From Sciscionella sediminilitoris (GTDB lineage: Bacteria > Actinomycetota > Actinomycetes > Mycobacteriales > Pseudonocardiaceae): a DNA stretch of 64,000 bases. The stretch covers positions 47,637-111,636 of the forward strand of contig NZ_JALM01000074.1 in assembly GCF_000737195.2 (NCBI RefSeq), read 5' to 3'. The notes beneath the pieces are model-generated. The model made no database searches. It was not told the origin of the DNA and saw only the letters and a program-made list of their open reading frames with translations. This document shows positions 31,906 through 41,214 of this stretch, piece by piece. The translations under genes and the position numbers were made by a program. Position 1 is the stretch's first letter. Each line of letters begins with the position of its first letter.

Positions 31906-33078
31906 TTGATTTCCCGGAGAGGTTTTCTCGGTGTGGCGACGGCGGCGACGGCAGCCGCTGCGGTGCCGGTACTCGGCCGCGGACTCGCCAGGGCGGCGGG
32001 CGGCCGGACCCCGGACACCGTTTCGCTCGCGTTCGACGACCAGACCGGAGCCGGATCCGCGTATGCCTACATAACCGGGCTCGACACGGAAAAACAGCCG
32101 GTCTTCGTCAAGGCCGACGGCTCGGTATACAAGGTCCCGTCCCCCGGTGCCCCGCACACCCCGATCGACGACTGCGCGATCCCGCTGAAATCCGCCAAGG
32201 TGACCGTGCCGAAATTGTCCGGAGCCCGGATCTACGTGGTCACCGATACGAAACTCGACTTCTTCGTGGATCCCGGACCGGCGCTGGTCCATCCGAGTTT
32301 CCTCAATGCCGATGATCCGAACTATCAACGCAACTGGTCGTTCAGCGAGTTCACCTTCAACGACGAGCAACTGTACGCGAACATCAGCTATGTCGATTTC
32401 GTCGCCTTCCCGATGGGGTTGCACCTGACCACCTCCGGGAGCGGGGAACAGGACGCCCCCGGCCTTCCGGCGGGCTCCCTCGACAAGATCTGCGACGATC
32501 TGCGCGCCGCGGGCGATCAGTGGGCCGGGCTGATCACTTCCGGAGACGGTGGCAATGTGCGCGCGCTGTCCGCGGGGCACCACAGCGACAAGTTCGGCGG
32601 TTACCTGGACGACTACATCAACCAGTGCTGGAAGAAGTACGCCGGGACGGATCTCGTGGTCGACTCGCAACGGCCCGATCTCGGCAAGTTCACCGGCCGG
32701 GTGAACGGTGACGTGCTCACCTTCGACAACGGCGAGAAGTTCACCAAGCCGGTCACCGCGGATGTGTGGAGCTGCAACAGCGGACCGTTCGCCAATGAGG
32801 GCAGCACCGCGCGCAAGGCCATCATCGCGCGCCTGGCCGCCGCGCTGAACCGCACCACGCTGCTGGACAACCCGAACCAGCCGGACGGTGAGGATCCGAA
32901 GAAGTTCTACCAGCAGGATGTCACCAACCACTACGCCAAGATCGTGCACGCCCACCTGCCGGACAACCGCGGCTACGCCTTCCCCTACGACGATGTCTCG
33001 CCGGGACCGGACTTCAGCGGCGCCGTGCAGGCCGGTGACCCGGTCGAGCTGACCATCACGGTGCACAAGTTGCATTAG
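31906..33078 (+). CDS. Secreted GH64-type beta-1,3-glucanase (thaumatin-like fold), Tat substrate
   Basis: This 390-residue protein begins with a twin-arginine signal, [23 protein letters not shown], and an AxA-like site near residue 30. The mature part has the GH64 pattern: [60 protein letters not shown] and VWSCNSGPF. Such enzymes release laminaripentaose from beta-1,3-glucan. Start TTG 31906 is supported by AGGAGG 8 bases upstream. It likely acts outside the cell on fungal or plant glucan. Confidence 0.86.
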   Translation: MISRRGFLGVATAATAAAAVPVLGRGLARAAGGRTPDTVSLAFDDQTGAGSAYAYITGLDTEKQPVFVKADGSVYKVPSPGAPHTPIDDCAIPLKSAKVTVPKLSGARIYVVTDTKLDFFVDPGPALVHPSFLNADDPNYQRNWSFSEFTFNDEQLYANISYVDFVAFPMGLHLTTSGSGEQDAPGLPAGSLDKICDDLRAAGDQWAGLITSGDGGNVRALSAGHHSDKFGGYLDDYINQCWKKYAGTDLVVDSQRPDLGKFTGRVNGDVLTFDNGEKFTKPVTADVWSCNSGPFANEGSTARKAIIARLAAALNRTTLLDNPNQPDGEDPKKFYQQDVTNHYAKIVHAHLPDNRGYAFPYDDVSPGPDFSGAVQAGDPVELTITVHKLH

Positions 33079-33093
33079 GGTTCCGTTGTGCGT

Positions 33094-33124
33094 TCCTCCA
33101 ATGCCGCGGCGCGGTCTTGGAGGA
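33094..33124 (+). terminator. Hairpin after the glucanase gene
   Basis: Perfect 8-bp arms TCCTCCAA and TTGGAGGA with a 15-base GC-rich loop start 16 bases after the GH64 stop. Confidence 0.5.
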
Positions 33125-33170
33125 TCCGCGGGTTCCGGTACACCGCTCTGTTCGCTCAGGCTTGTCCACC

Positions 33171-34124
33171 ATGGAAGACCAGGAGCCGATCGGGCCGGTG
33201 GACGCGAGCAGGATCCCGCGCTATGCGGGCGAGAACACCTTCGCCCGGCTGCCCAGGCTCGCCGACGTGCGCGAGGCGGACACGGTGCTGTGGGGCGTGC
33301 CCTTCGACACCGGGGTCAGCTACCGGCCCGGTGCCCGGTTCGGCCCCGCGCACGTGCGGGCGAGCTCGAAGCTGCTGCGCCCCTACAATCCGGCGCTGGA
33401 CACCGAACCGTTCGCGCTCGGCCAGGTAGCCGACGGTGGCGATGCCGGGGTGAACCCCTTCGACATCCGGGAGGCCATCGGCACGATCGAGCGGTGCGCC
33501 CGTGAGCTCTCCGGCACGGACCGGCGGCTGCTCACCATCGGCGGCGACCACACCATCGCCCTTCCGCTGCTGCGGGTGCAGCACGAACGGCACGGGCCGG
33601 TCGCGGTGCTGCATTTCGACGCGCACCTGGACACCTGGGACACCTATTTCGGCGCCCCGTACACGCACGGCACACCGTTCCGCAGGGCCGCGGAGGAAGG
33701 GCTGATCGACTTCGCGCACTCGATGCACGTCGGCATCCGTGGCCCGCTGTACTCCGGACTGGACCTGGAGGACAGCGAACGACTCGGCTTCGCCGCGGTG
33801 CACGCACGGGACTTCCTGCGCTCCCCGATCGACGAACTGATCGAGCGGATACGCGAACGCATCGGGAACCGTCCGCTGTACGTCTCGGTGGACATCGACG
33901 TGCTGGATCCGGGATTCGCGCCGGGGACCGGAACCCCCGAGGCGGGCGGGCTGTCCAGCCGGGAGCTGCTGGAGATCCTGCGCGGGCTGCGTGGCATGGA
34001 CATCGTGGGCGCGGATGTGGTCGAGGTGTCCCCTGCCTACGACCATGCGGAGATCACCGGGATCGCCGCGGCCCACGTACTCTACGAACTGCTTTCCGTA
34101 CTCCCCGGGCGGGCACGGTCATGA
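33171..34124 (+). CDS. Agmatinase/ureohydrolase family protein
   Basis: This 317-residue binuclear-manganese ureohydrolase has all three metal motifs: GGDHT near residues 124-128, DAHLDTW near 150-156 and SVDIDVLDP near 239-247. It hydrolyses a guanidino compound to urea plus an amine; agmatine is most common, but guanidinobutyrate, guanidinopropionate and guanidine enzymes share these motifs. ATG 33171 was chosen by the family N-terminus, though no clear Shine-Dalgarno precedes it. Its stop overlaps the NCS1 permease start (ATGA), so the two are coupled. Confidence 0.9.
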   Translation: MEDQEPIGPVDASRIPRYAGENTFARLPRLADVREADTVLWGVPFDTGVSYRPGARFGPAHVRASSKLLRPYNPALDTEPFALGQVADGGDAGVNPFDIREAIGTIERCARELSGTDRRLLTIGGDHTIALPLLRVQHERHGPVAVLHFDAHLDTWDTYFGAPYTHGTPFRRAAEEGLIDFAHSMHVGIRGPLYSGLDLEDSERLGFAAVHARDFLRSPIDELIERIRERIGNRPLYVSVDIDVLDPGFAPGTGTPEAGGLSSRELLEILRGLRGMDIVGADVVEVSPAYDHAEITGIAAAHVLYELLSVLPGRARS

Positions 34125-35614
34125 CGGTCACCGAGATCGAGGTCCACGGGGTCGAGCCGATCCCCGAGGCGGAGCGCACCTCCCGGCCGTGGGATCTGTT
34201 CCGGCTCTCCTTCGGCGGCGCGAACACCTTCGCCACCATCATCCTCGGCACCCTGCCGATCACCTACGGCCTCGGTTTCGGGGCGGCGCTGAGCGCCACC
34301 CTGGCCGGGGTACTGGCCGGGGCGCTGATCCTCGCCCCGATGAGCCTGTTCGGCCCGGCCAACCACACCAACAACGCGGTGTCCTCGGGGGCGCATTTCG
34401 GTGTCGTCGGCCGCTGTGTCGGCTCGTTTCTGTCCCTGCTGACCGCGATCGCGTTCTTCTCCATCTCGGTGTGGGTCTCCGGGGACGCGGTCACCGGTGC
34501 GGTGCGCAGGCTCGCCGGGGTGGACGGCGGAAACCTGGTGCGCGCCATCGCCTACGGGCTGATCGCGATCGCCACCTTCGTGGTCTGCATCTACGGCTAC
34601 CGGTTCATGCTGCTGGTCAACAAACTCGCCGTGCTGGCCTGCACGGCGCTGATGCTGCTCGGTGTTCTGGCCTATGCGGGCGATTTCCACGCCGGGGCGA
34701 CCGGGCACGGCGGTTATGCGCTCGGCGGATTCTGGCCGACCTGGGTGCTCGCCGCGCTCACCGCGATGGCGAACCCCATCTCCTTCGGCGCCTTCCTCGG
34801 TGACTGGTCCCGTTACATTCCCGCCAGTGCACCGAAAACGCGGGTACTGGCGGCCCCGTTCCTCGCCCAGTTGTGCACCATGCTGCCGTTCGGTTTCGGC
34901 GTGGCCACCGCGACCCTGGTGCCCGACCCGAACGACTACATCGCCGGGCTCACCGCGATTTCGCCGCTGTGGTACGCGATTCCGCTCATCCTTGTCGCGC
35001 TGATCGGCGGGCTCTCCACCGGAACCACCGCGCTGTACGGCACCGGCCTGGATTTCAGCTCGATCTTCCCGAGACTGTCCCGGGTGCGCGCCACCGCCCT
35101 GATCGGCTCACTCTCGGTAGTGTTCGTCTTCCTCGGTTCCTTCGTGTTCGACGTGGTCGCCAGCATCAACGCCTTCGTGACACTGATCGTGCTGTGCACC
35201 TCCCCGTGGATGGTGATCATGATGACCGGCTACTGGCTGCGCCGCGGTCACTATCTGCCCGACGATCTGCAGGTGTTCAACCGGGGACAGACCGGCGGGG
35301 CCTACTGGTTCAGTCACGGGGTGAACTGGCGCGCCATGGCGGCCTGGATTCCCGCGACGACGGCGGGACTGCTCACCGCCAACACCCCGCTGATCACCGG
35401 GCCGCTCGCCGGGATCGCCGGTGGTGTGGACATCAGCCTCGTGATCACCCTGGTGTTCGCCGCGATGCTGTACCTACTGCTGGTGCGAATGTTCCCGGAA
35501 CCACGCGGGGTATACGGACCCGCGGGCCCGCGGCTGATTCCGGCCGCGGCCACCACGGTCCAGGCGATCACGCCGACCAAGCACTCGGAAGCGGTGCGGC
35601 GCAAGGTTTCCTGA
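34121..35614 (+). CDS. NCS1-family nucleobase/cation symporter-like permease
   Basis: This 497-residue membrane protein has about 12 transmembrane helices and NCS1 features: the [16 protein letters not shown] segment before helix 1, [18 protein letters not shown] near residues 208-225, and a [14 protein letters not shown] loop. NCS1 proteins import purines, pyrimidines, hydantoins, thiamine and related compounds. The four-base overlap with the agmatinase suggests it imports that enzyme's guanidino substrate or a precursor. Confidence 0.9.
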   Translation: MTVTEIEVHGVEPIPEAERTSRPWDLFRLSFGGANTFATIILGTLPITYGLGFGAALSATLAGVLAGALILAPMSLFGPANHTNNAVSSGAHFGVVGRCVGSFLSLLTAIAFFSISVWVSGDAVTGAVRRLAGVDGGNLVRAIAYGLIAIATFVVCIYGYRFMLLVNKLAVLACTALMLLGVLAYAGDFHAGATGHGGYALGGFWPTWVLAALTAMANPISFGAFLGDWSRYIPASAPKTRVLAAPFLAQLCTMLPFGFGVATATLVPDPNDYIAGLTAISPLWYAIPLILVALIGGLSTGTTALYGTGLDFSSIFPRLSRVRATALIGSLSVVFVFLGSFVFDVVASINAFVTLIVLCTSPWMVIMMTGYWLRRGHYLPDDLQVFNRGQTGGAYWFSHGVNWRAMAAWIPATTAGLLTANTPLITGPLAGIAGGVDISLVITLVFAAMLYLLLVRMFPEPRGVYGPAGPRLIPAAATTVQAITPTKHSEAVRRKVS

Positions 35615-35626
35615 ACGACCGGGCCG

Positions 35627-36298
35627 TCACTTCCTCGGGTGGTCGGGCATTCGCTCGTACACCGCGCCCATCGCCTCGTTGTTCTGCGCGAACATTCGCT
35701 CGTGGTCGTCCTCGGTTCGCCGGGAACACTGCACGAGCGCCTTGGAGGCGAGGAAGGACTCCTGGTCGAGAACGTTCACCTCGTGCTGAATGGTCAGGTC
35801 CCGGTCCAGATCGAACAGGGCCAGCTCACGGTCCCGCATCCGGCCGGGCCATTCGTATTTGCCGAGCAGCAGGGCAAGGAAGGAGCGTGCTTCGGCGAGG
35901 CCCGCGATCCAGTGCGCTGGGCGCAACCCGGCACTGTCCGGCCCGTACGCGATCGCCTCCGCCACCGTCTTCCCGCCGCGCCGGATGGGATCGTGCGCCT
36001 CGTAGCACAGGATCGAGGACCGCGCCGCGGTGATCGCCTGTTTACCACGGTGATTGCGCTCCAGGAGCACGGTCCGGCTCTCCCGGTGCAACCGCTCGAG
36101 GAACAGGGATCGGCAGTAGTAGGCGAATCCCATTCGCGCGTCGTACTCCGGCCCGGTCAGTTCTCTGCTGCCCAGCCGACGGATCAGGCGCGTCGCCGCG
36201 ACGTTCTGCGCGAGCGCGCCGCGATAGTCCCCTTCGGCGGCGCGCCGCGCCCCATCGGCGAGGTGCGCTTCCAGTCTGGCGCGTGCCCTCGTGGTCAT
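35627..36298 (-). CDS. Uncharacterised helical protein, third of a three-gene tandem family
   Basis: I do not recognise a named family. The 223-residue protein is mainly helical with TPR-like spacing (ARLEAHLADGARRAAEGDYRGALAQNVAATRLIRRLG at the start; WIAGLAEARSFLALLLGKYEWPGR near 135). It shares a layout with its two upstream neighbours, including an N-terminal helix pair and an ALLL/ARxFLALLL segment. Its ATG 36298 overlaps the upstream stop (ATGA). The trio is divergent from a membrane pentapeptide-repeat protein. Confidence 0.7.
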   Translation of the reverse strand: MTTRARARLEAHLADGARRAAEGDYRGALAQNVAATRLIRRLGSRELTGPEYDARMGFAYYCRSLFLERLHRESRTVLLERNHRGKQAITAARSSILCYEAHDPIRRGGKTVAEAIAYGPDSAGLRPAHWIAGLAEARSFLALLLGKYEWPGRMRDRELALFDLDRDLTIQHEVNVLDQESFLASKALVQCSRRTEDDHERMFAQNNEAMGAVYERMPDHPRK

Positions 36299-36939
36299 TT
36301 CCCCATCGCTTTCCGGTAAACGGCCAGAATGTCCGCGGGAGCGGAACGCCAAGCCTGTGACGGCGCCTCGGCGGTGAGCAGCCGGTGCGCCTGGCTCACC
36401 TGATCGCGAATCCGGCGCAGATCCTCGCGGTCGTAGGCGAGACCGACCCGGATCAGTTCGGTGAAGGTCTGCACCGCGTTGCTTCCGAGGCGTTCGACGG
36501 CCGGTTTCGCCGCCGCACCACGGTTCCTGGCCAGCAGCAGCGCGAGGAAACCGCGCGCGTTGGCGGCATCACCGATGTGTTCCTCGAACGGAACGACCGC
36601 CGCATCGCCGTGCTCGGCCCGGAATTCGCGGACCTTCACCGCGACGAGATCCGGTGCGCCACGCGCGGGATCCACGTCCAGGTACAGGTCCACCGCGGTT
36701 TCCGCGGCATCGCAGGCCGAGTCCCATTCCATGAGCCGGGCCAGGATTCCGGCCCGTTCGCAGTACAGACCGGCGAGGGCCGGCCGGTCGGCGAGACCGT
36801 GCAGGACGTCGAACCGGGCGGCACGTTCCAGCATCCCGATCGCGCGCAGATTCCAGGCCGCGGCCCGGCCGTGGTTTCCGGATTCGGTGAGCGAGCGTGA
36901 TTTCCGGATCGCCCGGTTGATCTTTCCGGTTCGTGGCAT
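36295..36939 (-). CDS. Uncharacterised helical protein, second of the tandem family
   Basis: This 214-residue protein has TPR-like helices (KSRSLTESGNHGRAAAWNLRAIGMLERAARF, then YCERAGILARLMEWDSACDAAETAVDLYLDVDPARGAPDLVAVKVREF). The DVDPARGAPD segment aligns with DLDPSHGDPS of the neighbour at 36946, and the GFLALLLARN segment with ARFARLLAEQ, so these are diverged paralogues. It starts 6 bases after the upstream stop and overlaps the downstream start. No function can be assigned. Confidence 0.7.
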   Translation of the reverse strand: MPRTGKINRAIRKSRSLTESGNHGRAAAWNLRAIGMLERAARFDVLHGLADRPALAGLYCERAGILARLMEWDSACDAAETAVDLYLDVDPARGAPDLVAVKVREFRAEHGDAAVVPFEEHIGDAANARGFLALLLARNRGAAAKPAVERLGSNAVQTFTELIRVGLAYDREDLRRIRDQVSQAHRLLTAEAPSQAWRSAPADILAVYRKAMGK

Positions 36940-36945
36940 CGGCGC

Positions 36946-37530
36946 TCATCCGTCCGGTTCACCGAGGTGATCCCGCGCGGCCCGGTACTGCTCGCGTACC
37001 CGGTCGACATCGGCCTGACCGAAGTGCTGCCCGGCCCTGGCGAGCACCTCGTAGGTCCGCACCGCGGCGCGGCCGTGCTGACGTGCCGCCGTGGCGGCGG
37101 ATTCCCCCTGCTGCTCGGCGAGCAGGCGGGCGAACCGTGCCCGGGCGTCCGCGGCGTGCGCGATCAGGGTTTCCATTTCCTGGCCCTCGTCCCGGAATCC
37201 GCGCAGCAGGGGTTCCACCGCCGAGGGATCGCCGTGACTGGGATCGAGGTCTTCGTAGAGCTCGCTCGCCGCGCGGGCCGCGGCCAGTGCTGCCGCGCCG
37301 GCACCGGTCCCGTCCAGGATCGTCGCACGGTTGTACAGCAGCCCGGCGAGCACGAACCGGTGATAGGTGTTCTCCGGCTCGTGCCGCATCAGCCGCTGCA
37401 CACAGGCCTCGGCGTCCTCGCTGTGCCGCACCGCCATGGCCAGGTCACCCGATTCCGCGCAGGCGATCGAGCGCCGCATCGCACTCGATGCGCGCTGCCG
37501 GTCCTTCTCGATGCCGCGACGTCCGGACAA
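36946..37530 (-). CDS. Uncharacterised helical protein, first of the tandem family
   Basis: This protein of about 194 residues (SSAMRRSIACAESGDLAMAVRHSEDAEACVQRLM, then FVLAGLLYNRATILDGTGAGAAALAAARAASELYEDLDPSHGDPS) has TPR-like helix pairs and is homologous to the next gene. TTG 37530 has GGGGG 5 bases upstream and is the preferred start; ATG 37479 is an alternative. It shares a gap of about 60 bp with the divergent pentapeptide-repeat gene. A scaffold or regulatory role is possible but not shown. Confidence 0.65.
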   Translation of the reverse strand: MSGRRGIEKDRQRASSAMRRSIACAESGDLAMAVRHSEDAEACVQRLMRHEPENTYHRFVLAGLLYNRATILDGTGAGAAALAAARAASELYEDLDPSHGDPSAVEPLLRGFRDEGQEMETLIAHAADARARFARLLAEQQGESAATAARQHGRAAVRTYEVLARAGQHFGQADVDRVREQYRAARDHLGEPDG

Positions 37531-37593
37531 CAGTGCCCCCAGATGCGTGCAAACTGCTGACAGCAAGGTGACCAATATGCCACAAATAGGGCC

Positions 37594-38661
37594 ATGACGC
37601 CCCAGAAAGAGCCGTATCCCCGTCCGCTCGCGGCTCCGCTCACCAACCGGACGATCGCCTTCACCGGACTCGCCCTGATCGTGTTCGCCGTGGCGATCGG
37701 GGTCGTGCTGCCCTGGTTGTTCGGCGGCAGCACCCCCGCGGACCGGGGGCGACTCGAAGCCATCCGGGTGGCGGGCACCATCGTGGTCGGTGCCGGTGGC
37801 CTCGTCGCGCTGTGGCTCGCCGCGCGCCGGCAGCGGTCCACCGAACTCGAACTCAGCCGCCAGTACGCGGCCGACCGGGTCAGCGAACTCGACGCGGTCG
37901 AACGCCGGATCACCGAGCTCTACACCAAGGCCGCCGATCAACTCGGCAGCGAGAAGGCCCCGGTGCGGCTCGCCGGGCTGTACGCGCTGGAGCGGGTGGG
38001 CAGCGGAGCACCCGATCAGCGGCCGACGGTCATCAACGTCATCTGCGCCTATCTGCGCATGCCGTTCACCAGGCTCGGTTCTCCGGAGAGCGAGGGATAC
38101 CAGGAGCGGGTTCAGGAGCGGGAGGTGCGCTTGACCGCGCAACGCATCCTGCACCGCAGGCTGACCACCGCGGCCAGTCAGGAACACCGTGCGGACCAGC
38201 GATGGACCGGACTCACGATCGACCTGACCGGTGCCTCGTTACGGGAGGCCGAGTTCGCGCGGGCCGATCTGAGCGACGCCGTTTTCGCCGGCGCGAAACT
38301 GGTCGGCGCCGTCTTCACTTCCGCCAAGCTCGACCACGCCGACTTCACGGCGGCCGACCTCGGTGAGGCCGAGCTCGAATCGGTGCAGTCGATGCGGGCC
38401 GTTTTCACCACGGCCGAGCTGACCGGCGCGGTACTGACCAATGCGACGCTGCGCGAGGCGAACTTCAGCCATGCCCGGCTCGACGGGGCCGACCTGTCCG
38501 GCGCCGAGCTGACCGGAGCGGTGCTGCGAGACGCCCGGCTCGGTTCGGTGCTGTTCACCGACGACACCACCTGGCCGAGCGAGGAAATCCGGAAGAGTGC
38601 GCTGGACAGGGCCGCCGCCGAGGGATCCGGCTACCGGACCCATCCGGACTGGCACCTCTGA
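37594..38661 (+). CDS. Membrane-anchored pentapeptide-repeat protein
   Basis: This 355-residue protein has two N-terminal transmembrane helices (TIAFTGLALIVFAVAIGVVLPWLF and AIRVAGTIVVGAGGLVALWLAA), then a linker (RITELYTKAADQLGSEKAPVRLAGLYALERVG, near 105-137) seen in many actinobacterial pentapeptide proteins, and a C-terminal right-handed beta-helix of A(D/N/E)LxxA units from about 212 to 312 (for example DLSDAVFAGAKLVGAVFTSA). The helix would be cytoplasmic. It is divergent from the three helical-repeat genes, so a shared function is possible. Confidence 0.88.
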   Translation: MTPQKEPYPRPLAAPLTNRTIAFTGLALIVFAVAIGVVLPWLFGGSTPADRGRLEAIRVAGTIVVGAGGLVALWLAARRQRSTELELSRQYAADRVSELDAVERRITELYTKAADQLGSEKAPVRLAGLYALERVGSGAPDQRPTVINVICAYLRMPFTRLGSPESEGYQERVQEREVRLTAQRILHRRLTTAASQEHRADQRWTGLTIDLTGASLREAEFARADLSDAVFAGAKLVGAVFTSAKLDHADFTAADLGEAELESVQSMRAVFTTAELTGAVLTNATLREANFSHARLDGADLSGAELTGAVLRDARLGSVLFTDDTTWPSEEIRKSALDRAAAEGSGYRTHPDWHL

Positions 38662-38730
38662 GCACCCGGATGTCACGCCTCGCGTCCGCGACTTGTCTCC
38701 GGGAGGAACCACGCAACGAGGAGGACCGCC

Positions 38731-39186
38731 ATGGAAACCGTCACCGTCGAACGCGTCATCCCGGCACCCATCGAGGAGGTGTTCGACTGGCTGACCACGA
38801 CGAGCAACTATGCGGCATCGCCACTCGTACTGCGTTGCCGGCTGACCCGGCCGGGAGCGGGCGCACCGTATGGAGTCGGGGCGATCCGGACCCACCTGTG
38901 GCTGATCGGCTGGTTCCGAGAGCGGATCACCAGCTACGAACGGCCCCACGTCACCGAATACGTGGTGGATCGCAGCATGCCGCCGAGCAAGCACGAGCTC
39001 GGCAGGATGGAGTTCACCGAGGTCGAGGGCGGCACCCACGTACTGTGGCGGACCCGCGCCGAGGTCCGGATCCCATTGGCCGGCGCGTTCCTCACCCGGC
39101 TGCTCGCCCAGCCGATCCTGAGTCGGACCTTCGGCACCATCCTCGAAGCCGCCGAGAAAGCGCTGGCCGCAGCCGAAGTTCGATGA
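38731..39186 (+). CDS. SRPBCC family protein
   Basis: This 151-residue START-like protein runs from VTVERVIPAPIEEVFDWLTTTSNYAASP to AFLTRLLAQPILSRTFGTILEAAEKALAAAE. GAGGAGG precedes ATG 38731. It is followed by an ArsR regulator 35 bases later; pairs of this kind are common in actinobacteria, often with the SRPBCC protein linked to the regulator. The ligand is unknown. Confidence 0.85.
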   Translation: METVTVERVIPAPIEEVFDWLTTTSNYAASPLVLRCRLTRPGAGAPYGVGAIRTHLWLIGWFRERITSYERPHVTEYVVDRSMPPSKHELGRMEFTEVEGGTHVLWRTRAEVRIPLAGAFLTRLLAQPILSRTFGTILEAAEKALAAAEVR

Positions 39187-39209
39187 TCGGCGAAGCTCGA
39201 AGAATCTCC

Positions 39210-39215
39210 TATCAT
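39210..39215 (+). promoter_or_regulatory. -10 element (TATCAT), leaderless ArsR start
   Basis: TATCAT ends 6 bases before ATG 39222, and a TTCGA/TCGAA repeat lies at 39179-39201 just upstream. Confidence 0.55.
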
Positions 39216-39221
39216 GGAAAC

Positions 39222-39527
39222 ATGCGGCAACCACGGCATCCGGGCACCGAGGAGATCGAGCTGGCGAACGTCCTCTCCGCTCTCGGTGATCCGGTGCGGC
39301 TGCACATCGTGGAGGTACTCGCGGACGGGGCGGAGCACACCAGGGACGACTTCGAGGTCGCCCTGGCGCAGTCGACGCTGAGCCACCACATGAAGACCCT
39401 GCGGGAGGCGGGCGTCACCCGGCACCGCAACGAGGGAACACGGTGCTACGTCCGGCTTCGCGCGGATGTGGACGAACGCTATCCAGGTGTGCTCGGCAGT
39501 GTGCTCGCCGCCGTACGACGATCCTGA
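39222..39527 (+). CDS. ArsR-family (winged-HTH) transcriptional regulator
   Basis: This 101-residue ArsR/SmtB-fold protein (ELANVLSALGDPVRLHIVEVLADGAEHTRDDFEVALAQSTLSHHMKTLREAGV, residues 11-66) has no cysteine cluster for metal sensing at the usual alpha3 position, so it may be a non-metal regulator. A TATCAT -10 6 bases before ATG 39222 indicates a leaderless transcript. It lies between an SRPBCC gene and a metallo-beta-lactamase gene on the same strand and probably regulates them. Confidence 0.9.
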   Translation: MRQPRHPGTEEIELANVLSALGDPVRLHIVEVLADGAEHTRDDFEVALAQSTLSHHMKTLREAGVTRHRNEGTRCYVRLRADVDERYPGVLGSVLAAVRRS

Positions 39528-39554
39528 AACCCTTGCCACACCGGCACGAATCCG

Positions 39555-40538
39555 GTGGAATGGTCGATCGTGCTGCGCTCATCCGGGGAATCGGCGGAAC
39601 TCGTGCTGCTCGGTACCGCCGGAGGTCCCCGGCCGCAACCCGAACGTGCCGGTATCGCCTCGGCCCTGCGAGTCGGCGAGGCACTGTATCTGGTGGATCT
39701 CGGCTACGGCGCCTGCCGTCAGCTGACCCTCGCCGGATTCGGCTTCGAACGGCTGCGCGCCGGGTTCGTCACCCACCTGCATTCCGATCACATCGCGGAT
39801 CTGGGCAATCTGCTGCTCTACGGCTGGTATGCCGGACTCTGCGAGGTGCCGCGCCCGGTCCGGCTGTTCGGACCGGGACCGCGGCCGCCCTACCGGGATC
39901 CGGGCGCCGCCGGACTTCCCGGGTTCACCGAGACACTGCGCAGGCTGCTGCATGCCTATGCCACCGATATCGAGGACCGGATCATCGACAATGCGCGGCG
40001 CCCGCCGGAGGAGGTGCTCGACGGTACCGACATCCCGCTGCCGGACTCGCTCGGTTTCGACCCGCGCACCCGCGTCGCCCCGGACATGGAACCGCTTGCG
40101 GTCTACCGCGACGAGCACGTCGAGGTGTCCGCGATCCTGGTGCAGCACGCACCGATGGCCCCGGCCTTCGCGTTCCGGTTCGACACCGCGCACGGCTCGG
40201 TGGTGTTCTCCGGCGACACCGGGCCGTGCGCGAACCTGGTGCGCCTGGCCCATGGCGCCGATGTGCTCGTCCACGAGGTCATCGACGAGCACTGGATCCA
40301 GCGCAGCTACTCTGGCGCGAACGACCCGGTCGCGGCGGCCATGTTCGCCCACCACACCACGGCGCACACCTCGATTCCCGATGCCGGGCGGATCGCCGCC
40401 GAGTGCGGTGCGCGCACCCTGGTGCTCACTCATTTCGTGCCCGGCCACAATCCGGCACCACGCTGGCACGAGGCCGCGGACACCTTCGGCGGGCGGCTCG
40501 TCGTGGGAGCCGATCTCGACCGGATTCCGCTGCGCTGA
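39555..40538 (+). CDS. MBL-fold metallohydrolase (ribonuclease-Z/arylsulfatase-like)
   Basis: This 327-residue protein has the metal signature THLHSDHIADL near residues 72-82, VLVQHAPMAPAFAFRFD near 195, SGDTGPCANLVRLAHGADVLVHE near 216-238 and VLTHFVPGH near 294. The pattern matches the RNase Z/arylsulfatase-like MBL branch. GTG 39555 is the preferred start. It follows ArsR with a 27-base gap and converges on the TetR gene with only 3 bases between stops. The substrate is unknown. Confidence 0.88.
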   Translation: MEWSIVLRSSGESAELVLLGTAGGPRPQPERAGIASALRVGEALYLVDLGYGACRQLTLAGFGFERLRAGFVTHLHSDHIADLGNLLLYGWYAGLCEVPRPVRLFGPGPRPPYRDPGAAGLPGFTETLRRLLHAYATDIEDRIIDNARRPPEEVLDGTDIPLPDSLGFDPRTRVAPDMEPLAVYRDEHVEVSAILVQHAPMAPAFAFRFDTAHGSVVFSGDTGPCANLVRLAHGADVLVHEVIDEHWIQRSYSGANDPVAAAMFAHHTTAHTSIPDAGRIAAECGARTLVLTHFVPGHNPAPRWHEAADTFGGRLVVGADLDRIPLR

Positions 40539-40541
40539 GAC

Positions 40542-41150
40542 TCAGGCCTCCGCCGGGCGACGGACCGGCTCCCCGGCCAGTGGGACACCGGAGGCGAGCC
40601 GTCCGAGCAGATCGTCCAGCTCCTCGACGATGCGCTCGCCCCTCCCGGCGTCCATGCGGGCCCGGGCGGCGAGGCGCACCCCCATCAGGATCCCGCTGAA
40701 CAGCAACACGTCAGAGTCGTCGGGTGTGCGCCCCGTCGCGGGCCCGACGATCCCGGCGATCTCCTCGAGGCCGAACGCGTTGCGCTCCCGCAGGATCGCC
40801 GCGATGGCGGGCACCGTCCTGGCCAGCTCCATGCGGACTTCCTCGAGCTCACGGGCCTCCTCGCCGAGGGAGGCGAACGAGTCCCGCAGTACCCGGCGCA
40901 CGGCCTCCAGCAGCGGAGTCCCCTCCGGCACGGCGGCCATCATGCGGTACATCACCGGGTCCACGTTGTCGAACAGGAGCACGTCCTCCTTGGTGCCGAA
41001 GTACCGGAAGAAGGTGCTGCGGCTGACCTCGGCGGCCGCCGCGATGTCCTCCACCGTCGTCTCGGCGTACCCCTGATCACGGAACAGGCGCAGGGCATGC
41101 CGCTGTAGCTCGGCGCGCGTGCGCTGCTTCTTTCGCTCCCGCAGACTCAT
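40542..41150 (-). CDS. TetR-family transcriptional regulator
   Basis: This 202-residue regulator begins MSLRERKKQRTRAELQRHALRLFRDQGYAETTVEDIAAAAEVSRSTFFRYFGTKED, a full TetR HTH. It is divergent from a DHA2 efflux-type transporter, and a near-palindrome overlaps the transporter promoter. On the minus strand CACAAT ends 6 bases before ATG 41150, indicating a leaderless transcript. It very likely represses the transporter gene until a drug-like ligand binds. Confidence 0.93.
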   Translation of the reverse strand: MSLRERKKQRTRAELQRHALRLFRDQGYAETTVEDIAAAAEVSRSTFFRYFGTKEDVLLFDNVDPVMYRMMAAVPEGTPLLEAVRRVLRDSFASLGEEARELEEVRMELARTVPAIAAILRERNAFGLEEIAGIVGPATGRTPDDSDVLLFSGILMGVRLAARARMDAGRGERIVEELDDLLGRLASGVPLAGEPVRRPAEA

Positions 41151-41176
41151 GTGCCGATTGTGACACGCGAGCATAT

Positions 41177-41207
41177 TTGACACTGAGTCTCATTTGACGC
41201 GTAGTAT
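41177..41207 (+). promoter_or_regulatory. Promoter and TetR operator of the MFS gene
   Basis: TTGACA (41177-41182) and TAGTAT (41202-41207) are 19 bases apart. Between them TGACAC-TGA-GTCTCA (41178-41192) is a near-perfect inverted repeat (5 of 6 pairs), so TetR binding would block RNA polymerase. Confidence 0.65.
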
Positions 41208-41214
41208 CAGAATC

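Noticed and set aside
33117..33170. Longer agmatinase start at 33117
   Set aside because: It would lie within the hairpin that follows the glucanase gene, and the added residues do not resemble the family N-terminus.
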